Origin: JACZWL01 sp046756445
Lineage (GTDB): Bacteria > Pseudomonadota > Gammaproteobacteria > Steroidobacterales > Woeseiaceae
Reading direction: 5' to 3'
Assembly: GCA_046756445.1 (NCBI GenBank)
Contig: JBHHWI010000049.1
Coordinates: 1 to 21,296, forward strand
DNA: 21,296 nucleotides
Shown here: positions 16,511 through 21,296 of the stretch, piece after piece
How positions within the stretch are numbered: the stretch's first letter is position 1
How the letters are laid out: each line of letters begins with the position of its first letter
Notes under the pieces: model-generated
What the model was told of the DNA's origin: nothing
Databases searched by the model: none
Seen by the model: only the letters and a program-made list of their open reading frames with translations
Position numbers and translations under genes: made by a program

Positions 16511-17025
16511 TGTACTGCCCGTTCTGCAGCCACGAAGAAACAAAGGTCATCGATTCGCGACTGGCCGGCGACGGGCGGCAGATTCGACGCAGACGCCAGT
16601 GCCTGCAGTGCAACGAGCGGTTTACGACCTTCGAGACCGCCGAGCTCGTCATGCCGCGGATCGTCAAGAATGACAGCAGCCGTCAGCCCTTCGATGAGTC
16701 GAAGCTTCGCGATAGCATGCGCCGCGCACTCGAGAAACGACCGGTCCCATCGGACGAGTTTGAGCAGGCTGTAGGACGACTGATACACAGGCTACGGACC
16801 ATGGGGGAACGCGAAGTGCCCTCCCGCCTGGTCGGCGAACTCGTTATGGAGGAGTTGCGAGGCCTCGACGAAGTAGCCTACGTCAGATTCGCCTCCGTCT
16901 ATCGCAGCTTTCAGGACGTCACCGAATTTCAGGAAGAAATAAAGCGCCTCCAGGAGATTTCCGACGCGACCGCGTCTCGCGAGCAAATGTCGCTGTTGCC
17001 GGAGATGCTCGACAAGAAGCGCTGA
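16510..17025 (+). CDS. nrdR: Transcriptional repressor NrdR of ribonucleotide reductase genes
   Basis: A 171-residue ATP/dATP-sensing repressor that binds NrdR boxes before nrd operons. An N-terminal zinc ribbon has C3-x-x-C6 and C31-x-x-C34 ('MYCPFC' and 'RQCLQCNERFTT'), with the basic 'RQIRRRRQ' between them. An ATP-cone domain follows (about 49-140, with 'VKNDSSRQPFDESKLRDSMRRALEKRP'). The C-terminal tail after residue 150 is somewhat longer than in E. coli NrdR (149 aa). It starts within the glyA stop (TGATG) and its own TGA overlaps the nusB ATG the same way. No NrdR box was recognised inside this window, so its targets lie elsewhere. Confidence 0.96.
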   Translation: MYCPFCSHEETKVIDSRLAGDGRQIRRRRQCLQCNERFTTFETAELVMPRIVKNDSSRQPFDESKLRDSMRRALEKRPVPSDEFEQAVGRLIHRLRTMGEREVPSRLVGELVMEELRGLDEVAYVRFASVYRSFQDVTEFQEEIKRLQEISDATASREQMSLLPEMLDKKR

Positions 17026-17468
17026 TGAGCAAGTCGGATTCGGCAGGAGCAAGGAGCCGCGCCCGCGAGTTGATTTTGCAGGCCCTTTATCAGAAGAATA
17101 TGACCGGAGACGATGCCGCGGAATTGCTGCGGCAATTCAGGAGCCGGGCTGCGTATCAGCGCGCCGACAGGGCATATTTCGACGAATCACTGGCGGCCAT
17201 ATGTGAAGCGCGGTCGGCGCTTGAAGGGCAGATCGAGGCGCTGGCCGATCGGCCGCTGTCACAGCTCGATCCCGTGGAAATGGCCATTCTGCTGCTCGGA
17301 TTCTTCGAGCTGTCCGACAGGCCGGAGATACCATACCGTGTCGTCATCAACGAATCGGTCAATCTGGCGAAACGGTTCGGCGCGGTCGACGGCCACAAAT
17401 ACATCAACGCGCTGCTCGACAAAGCGGCTGACAAGTTGCGGCCGGCTGAAGTATCCGGCAGTGGATGA
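17025..17468 (+). CDS. nusB: Transcription antitermination factor NusB
   Basis: A 147-residue all-helical RNA-binding protein that, with NusE (S10), binds boxA in rRNA leaders and suppresses premature termination. The recognisable core is 'RSRARELILQALYQ' at the N-terminus and 'LDPVEMAILLLGFFEL...PYRVVINESVNLAKRFGAVDGHKYINALLDKAA' (about 82-139, described in part). ATG 17025 overlaps the nrdR stop by 1 nt. The end overlaps the thiL GTG start by 8 nt. In many gammaproteobacteria ribD, ribE, ribBA and ribH lie between nrdR and nusB; here they are missing and nrdR touches nusB directly. Confidence 0.95.
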   Translation: MSKSDSAGARSRARELILQALYQKNMTGDDAAELLRQFRSRAAYQRADRAYFDESLAAICEARSALEGQIEALADRPLSQLDPVEMAILLLGFFELSDRPEIPYRVVINESVNLAKRFGAVDGHKYINALLDKAADKLRPAEVSGSG

Positions 17469-18414
17469 GTTTGCGCTCATTCGCCGCTTCTTCGACCGGC
17501 CGCTGAAAGACGACAGCATTCGCCTGGGTATAGGCGACGACGGCGCCATCCTCGCACCAAACCCCGAGCTGGAACTGATCTGTGTCGTGGACACGATCGT
17601 CGCCGGCATTCACTATCCCGCCGACCTCTCGCCATTCGACGTCGGATATCGTTCGGTCGCCATTAACCTGTCTGACATGGCGGCCATTGGCGGAACACCG
17701 AGATGGATGACACTGGCGCTGACTATTCCGAAAGCCGACGCGGGGTGGTTGTCACTTTTTGCGGAGGGCCTTTTCACGGCAGCGTCGGAATTTCAGGTGT
17801 CCCTGGTCGGCGGAGACACGACCCGTGGCGAGACGACCGTCGTTAGCGTGCAGATTCTGGGCGAAATCGATCCGCACGCGGTCGTGAAGCGGTCCGGCGC
17901 CGGCCCGGGAGACGGCATCTTCGTAACGGGGACGCCCGGCGATGCGGCCGCCGGCCGATCCCTGCTCGAAGGCGGGTCCGATCAGACGGCCGAGAGCGAA
18001 TATCTCATCGGCCGTTTCGTGCGGCCCAGTGCGCGGATCAAATTTGCCTCGTCGATCGCCGGACTGGCGAGTGCCGGAATCGATATATCCGATGGCCTCT
18101 ATTCGGACCTGCAGAAATTGATAACCGCAAGCAATGCCGGTGCGCAGCTTGACTTGGCGCTGTTGCCGCTTTCTGCGGAGATTCTCGCCAGGTTCGACTA
18201 CCGAAAGGCGATCGACTTCGCGCTTGCCGGCGGTGACGATTACGAGCTCTGTTTTACGGCCGCCGAATCGGCTGACGCCGAGGTTCAGGCGCTGGCAAAG
18301 GATATGCAATTGCGGGTAACGCGCATCGGCGAAGTGATATCGGGCAATGGCATCGAATGCGTGAGAGCGGGCGAACCCTTTGAATACACGGACCCGGGTT
18401 ACCGGCATTTCTAG
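17461..18414 (+). CDS. thiL: Thiamine-monophosphate kinase
   Basis: A 317-residue kinase of the PurM/ThiL superfamily that phosphorylates thiamine monophosphate to thiamine diphosphate. GTG 17461 is the only sensible start: it yields 'VDEFALIRRFF', typical of ThiL, and overlaps nusB by 8 nt. A longer frame exists but shadows nusB. Conserved acidic metal/ATP sites are visible: D26-D27 in 'GIGDDGA', D44 in 'VVDTIVAGIHYP', G-G-D119-T-T in 'VGGDTTRGE', 'GIDISDGLYSDL' in the second half, and 'GGDDYELCF' near residue 258. The length is normal. The ribosome-binding site is weak, consistent with coupling to nusB. The stop TAG is immediately followed by pgpA. Confidence 0.95.
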   Translation: MDEFALIRRFFDRPLKDDSIRLGIGDDGAILAPNPELELICVVDTIVAGIHYPADLSPFDVGYRSVAINLSDMAAIGGTPRWMTLALTIPKADAGWLSLFAEGLFTAASEFQVSLVGGDTTRGETTVVSVQILGEIDPHAVVKRSGAGPGDGIFVTGTPGDAAAGRSLLEGGSDQTAESEYLIGRFVRPSARIKFASSIAGLASAGIDISDGLYSDLQKLITASNAGAQLDLALLPLSAEILARFDYRKAIDFALAGGDDYELCFTAAESADAEVQALAKDMQLRVTRIGEVISGNGIECVRAGEPFEYTDPGYRHF

Positions 18415-18903
18415 ATGGCGGGGACCGACGCACAGATCAGACGCAAGGTCTTCACCGATCCGGTGAACCTGCTGGCGTTCGGACTCGGGGCCGGACTGTC
18501 GCCCATCGCCCCGGGTACCGCAGGGTCGCTGCTCGGCGCGGCGCTGGCCTGGGCGACGCTACCGCTGCCGTTTGAATTGCGACTTGTGGTCGCAGTCGCC
18601 CTGATATTGAGCGGTATCTGGATTTGCGACGAAAGCGCCCGCCGCATCGGCGTCCATGACCACCCGGGCATCGTCTGGGACGAGATCGCCGGCATGTATC
18701 TGGTCCTCCTTGCCGCCAGGCCGTCAATCGTGCTCTGGGCCTTGGGATTCGGGCTTTTCAGGCTCTTCGATGCGTGGAAACCCTGGCCGATTCGCGACCT
18801 GGATCACAGACTAAAAGGAGGCCTCGGAATTATGCTGGATGACCTTGCTGCTGCTCTGTACGCCGCATCAATTCTCGGTTTTGCGGGGTGGCTGATGTTC
18901 TGA
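18415..18903 (+). CDS. pgpA: Phosphatidylglycerophosphatase A
   Basis: A 162-residue inner-membrane phosphatase that removes phosphate from phosphatidylglycerol phosphate to form phosphatidylglycerol. Family signatures are 'GLSPIAPGTAGSLLG' (about 27-41), 'WDEIAGM' with D89-E90, 'FRLFDAWKPWPI' (115-126) and 'LDDLAAALYA' with D142-D143. Four hydrophobic stretches (about 36-50, 55-71, 92-113, 143-161) fit a small polytopic protein. ATG 18415 directly abuts the thiL stop, the conserved thiL-pgpA arrangement. The kinase gene begins 13 nt after its stop. Confidence 0.95.
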   Translation: MAGTDAQIRRKVFTDPVNLLAFGLGAGLSPIAPGTAGSLLGAALAWATLPLPFELRLVVAVALILSGIWICDESARRIGVHDHPGIVWDEIAGMYLVLLAARPSIVLWALGFGLFRLFDAWKPWPIRDLDHRLKGGLGIMLDDLAAALYAASILGFAGWLMF

Positions 18904-18916
18904 CAAGTGAGAGCAA

Positions 18917-20224
18917 ATGGCCCGCAACGTAACGGAATTGCAGCGACCATCCGACGTCCCCGAGAAAATCGGCAAGTACGTCATCATCAACAAAATCGGT
19001 AAGGGATCTACCGGAACGGTCTATCTCTCACACGACCCGTATTATCGCCGCGACGTCGCCATCAAGGTCTATAACCTGGAGGAAGATGAGGATCCCGATC
19101 GCGCCCGGGTCTCCCGAAAGATGTTTTTCAACGAAGCTCACATGGTGGGCATGTTGCAGCATCCCAACATCATGCCGATTTACGATGCGGGCGAAGAGAA
19201 CGGCAAGTACTATGTCGTTACGGAACATGTTCAGGGCGCGCGCACGCTGGCAGCCTACTGTCGGCCGGATAATCTGCTGCGCGTCGACGATGTCGTGGAA
19301 ATCATCTACAAATGCGCCAAAGCGCTGCATTACGCGCACGGCAGGGGCGTCATTCACCGCGATATCAAACCCAGCAACGTCATGCTGACGATCGATAACG
19401 ACGTCAGGATCATCGACTTCGGCATCGCGATCTGCAATGACTCGGACATCTCGCGCATCGAAGGCATCGCCGGGTCGCCGAGTTATATGTCACCGGAGCA
19501 GGTGCAATCGGAAGAGCTGACGCCCCGATCGGACCTCTATTCGCTCGGCGCCGTCTTATACGAACTACTGACCGGATTCCGGCCGTTTCGCGCGGATAAT
19601 CTGTCGAAGCTGCTGCATCAGATCGTCTATGCGACGCCGCCGCCGATTCACACCTATCGTGACGACATTCCCGAGGAGCTGGAAAACGTCGTCGCGACAT
19701 CGATGCAAAAGGACCCGGAAAAGCGATGCGCCAACGGTACTGCAATGGCAGCCGACCTCACGCGCGTTTATCAGGACCTCCGGACGAAATACGACAGCCT
19801 CGACAACCAGGAACACTTCGACCTGCTGCGCACGCTTACCTTCTTTCACGAGTTCTCGCACGCGGAAATCTGGGAAGTGCTTCGCGCCAGTGACTGGCAC
19901 GAGTACAAGGATGTCGAGGACATCGTACGTGAAGGCGAGATGGACGACCGCTTTTACATCATCGTCTCGGGGCAGGTTCAGGTCGAGGCCAACGGAAAGC
20001 GGCTGGGCGTCATGGACAATGGCGACTGCTTCGGAGAAACGAGCTACGTCCGGGGCGCGAAACGAACCGCATCGATCAAGGCCAAGGGTCCGGTGACGAT
20101 CCTCAGAGTCAGCTCGACCCTGATGGAGCAGGTCTCCTCTGCCTGTCAGCTGCGATTCAACAAGGTCTTCCTGCGTTCTCTGATCACCCGCCTGCAAGGC
20201 GATGGTGGTGGCGCCAACACATAG
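18917..20224 (+). CDS. Ser/Thr protein kinase fused to a cyclic-nucleotide-binding domain
   Basis: A 435-residue soluble protein with no membrane segment. A Hanks-type kinase domain (about 21-285) has the glycine loop G28-K-G30-S-T-G33, K50 in 'VAIKVY', E73, H147-R-D149 with N154 in 'HRDIKPSN', D167-F-G169 and S192-P-E194, so it looks active. After a short linker, residues about 305-420 form a cNMP-binding domain: 'FYIIVSGQVQVE' followed by F372-G-E374 and R383-T-A385, the phosphate-binding cassette with the key Glu and Arg kept. Kinase output may therefore be tuned by cAMP, cGMP or a related ligand, in a layout opposite to PKG (kinase first). It lies 13 nt after pgpA and 18 nt before the oxygenase, so it may share the housekeeping transcript. 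Substrates are unknown; the FHA protein at 6414-7697 is a candidate partner. Confidence 0.93.
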   Translation: MARNVTELQRPSDVPEKIGKYVIINKIGKGSTGTVYLSHDPYYRRDVAIKVYNLEEDEDPDRARVSRKMFFNEAHMVGMLQHPNIMPIYDAGEENGKYYVVTEHVQGARTLAAYCRPDNLLRVDDVVEIIYKCAKALHYAHGRGVIHRDIKPSNVMLTIDNDVRIIDFGIAICNDSDISRIEGIAGSPSYMSPEQVQSEELTPRSDLYSLGAVLYELLTGFRPFRADNLSKLLHQIVYATPPPIHTYRDDIPEELENVVATSMQKDPEKRCANGTAMAADLTRVYQDLRTKYDSLDNQEHFDLLRTLTFFHEFSHAEIWEVLRASDWHEYKDVEDIVREGEMDDRFYIIVSGQVQVEANGKRLGVMDNGDCFGETSYVRGAKRTASIKAKGPVTILRVSSTLMEQVSSACQLRFNKVFLRSLITRLQGDGGGANT

Positions 20225-20242
20225 GCGATATTCTCCGGTGCC

Positions 20243-21247
20243 ATGCCCGGCACCGAACAACTCGACCACAACGCGCCCGCCAGGAGCCTGGATCGCGCAA
20301 GCATTCCGAATCTTGATTTGGGTGGCCTGTTCTCGGGTGACGATGCCGGGCGCGCGACACTGGTCGATCAGGTCCGCACGGCCTGCCTGGAGACGGGGTT
20401 CTTCTACGTCCATGGCACCGGCGTCGACGACATTGTCATCCAAAGGACGCTGGCGGCCATGCAGACGTTCTTCGATCTGCCGGACGACAGTTCGATCAAG
20501 CAGGGTATTCACAACAGGCATGTGAACGGACACAAGGGCTGGACGCCGATGTTCGGGGAGCCGGCCTATCAGAGAGACACGGTTGCCCACCTCGAGTCCT
20601 TCGATATCAGTCAGGAACTGACGCCGGATAAGTACCGGAGCGTCGGTATCCATCCCAACATCTGGCCGGATCTGCCCGGATTCCGGGATGCGGTTCTCGA
20701 GTACTACGAACAGCTTACCCGGCTCGGCCGGGCACTGAGTGAGGTCTTTGCAGAGACTATCGGGCTGCAAAGAGACTTCATCAACGAACACAGCGGCATC
20801 AAAGCGCCTCGCACGATGCGCCTGTTGCATTATCCCGCGAACGATGCTCCTGCAAGCCATCGTAATGTCGGCATCGCCGCACATACCGATTTCGAGTGCT
20901 TTACGATCATGAATCAGACTGCGCCGGGACTGGAACTCACGGATGTCGGCGGGCGCTGGTGCGAAGCACCGTCAGATATTGGCGCCTTCACAGTCATTCT
21001 CGGAGACATGATGGAGCGATTCTCCAACGGCTGGCTGAAGGCGACCGGGCACCGCGTCGTCAACACGCCGTGGACCCGTTACTCGATGATCCTGTTCTTC
21101 GCCGTAGACGGGGACTACACAGTGGCGCCGCTACCGCAGTTCGTCAGCCTGGAGAATCCGCCGCAATACGAGCCGGTCACGCAGGATGCGCATATAAGGC
21201 GTGAACTGGACCGTGCCAACTCTTTTCGTGGAGTGGTGCCGGGCTAG
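20243..21247 (+). CDS. Isopenicillin-N-synthase-like Fe(II)/2-oxoglutarate-type oxygenase
   Basis: A 334-residue non-haem iron oxygenase with the double-stranded beta-helix fold. The N-terminal DIOX_N-like part ('IPNLDLGGLF', 'CLETGFFYVHGTGV') is followed by the catalytic core with iron ligands H214-x-D216 ('AAHTDFECFTIM') and H270 ('ATGHRVV'). R279-Y-S281 is the RxS that binds 2-oxoglutarate or substrate carboxylate. Such enzymes carry out hydroxylation, desaturation or ring closure; bacterial members outside antibiotic clusters are mostly uncharacterised, and there are no beta-lactam genes nearby. ATG 20243 has only a weak ribosome-binding site, suggesting reinitiation after the kinase stop 18 nt upstream. 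Frame and length are intact. Confidence 0.93.
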   Translation: MPGTEQLDHNAPARSLDRASIPNLDLGGLFSGDDAGRATLVDQVRTACLETGFFYVHGTGVDDIVIQRTLAAMQTFFDLPDDSSIKQGIHNRHVNGHKGWTPMFGEPAYQRDTVAHLESFDISQELTPDKYRSVGIHPNIWPDLPGFRDAVLEYYEQLTRLGRALSEVFAETIGLQRDFINEHSGIKAPRTMRLLHYPANDAPASHRNVGIAAHTDFECFTIMNQTAPGLELTDVGGRWCEAPSDIGAFTVILGDMMERFSNGWLKATGHRVVNTPWTRYSMILFFAVDGDYTVAPLPQFVSLENPPQYEPVTQDAHIRRELDRANSFRGVVPG

Positions 21248-21296
21248 CAGTCTGTCGGACTTAGGCGGAATCTACTGCGGCGGTGTGCAATCGGTC
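21248..21296. other. Right-edge non-coding sequence
   Basis: These 49 nt after the oxygenase stop contain a short imperfect dyad (AGTC-tgtcg-GACT, 21251-21263). The start of a larger repeat or terminator is possible, but the window ends and nothing can be assigned. Confidence 0.3.

Noticed and set aside
19565..20884. 439-residue minus-strand frame across the kinase and oxygenase
   Set aside because: It spans two real genes and their gap, and its sequence shows no protein-like motif.

Overview
The window looks like chromosomal DNA from a GC-rich gammaproteobacterium. This is inferred from a single long purL, a DUF1820-type small protein, the gene order glyA-nrdR-nusB-thiL-pgpA, a TagH-type FHA protein and frequent GTG/TTG starts. 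Marine Chromatiales/Woeseiales-like lineages would fit, but no 16S rRNA or other decisive marker is present. Most of the window is ordinary housekeeping and metabolic DNA, densely packed with short gaps.

Region 1 (1-2981) holds a tRNA-Ser(CGA) with its terminator. It is followed by a two-gene envelope set: a serine-hydrolase-like lipoprotein and a Tat-signal aldo/keto reductase with a strong Shine-Dalgarno and a TTG start. Region 2 (2985-6312) is a tight operon acting on CoA esters: a MaoC-fold hydratase, a CitE-like CoA-ester lyase (4-nt overlap) and acetyl-CoA synthetase (9-nt gap). A perfect 24-bp inverted repeat (6321-6374) separates it from the convergent tagH-like FHA gene. Region 3 (6414-8289) has the FHA gene on the minus strand and, divergently, the DUF1820 gene.

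Region 4 (8290-12331) is purL, whose leader contains a 12-bp inverted repeat. The purL stop codon abuts a 239-bp element (12332-12570) with imperfect terminal inverted repeats, an internal nested hairpin, a flanking CTAA direct repeat and no transposase. It looks like a MITE lodged exactly between two convergent genes. Region 5 (12583-14085, minus strand) holds two uncharacterised proteins, one with four cysteines in zinc-ribbon spacing and one membrane-anchored.

Region 6 (14239-21247, plus strand) holds a class-I-like histone deacetylase homologue (AcuC type), then glyA-nrdR-nusB-thiL-pgpA with overlapping or abutting genes. Appended in the same direction are a Ser/Thr protein kinase fused to a cyclic-nucleotide-binding domain and an isopenicillin-N-synthase-like non-haem iron oxygenase. 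The riboflavin genes that usually sit between nrdR and nusB are absent here.

No self-contained new defence or mobile system was found. The points most worth a second look are the MITE-like element, the perfect 24-bp hairpin, the kinase/cNMP-domain fusion placed after a housekeeping operon (with an FHA reader about 11 kb away), and the MaoC-CitE-Acs operon, whose MaoC protein has Asn where the canonical catalytic Asp is expected.
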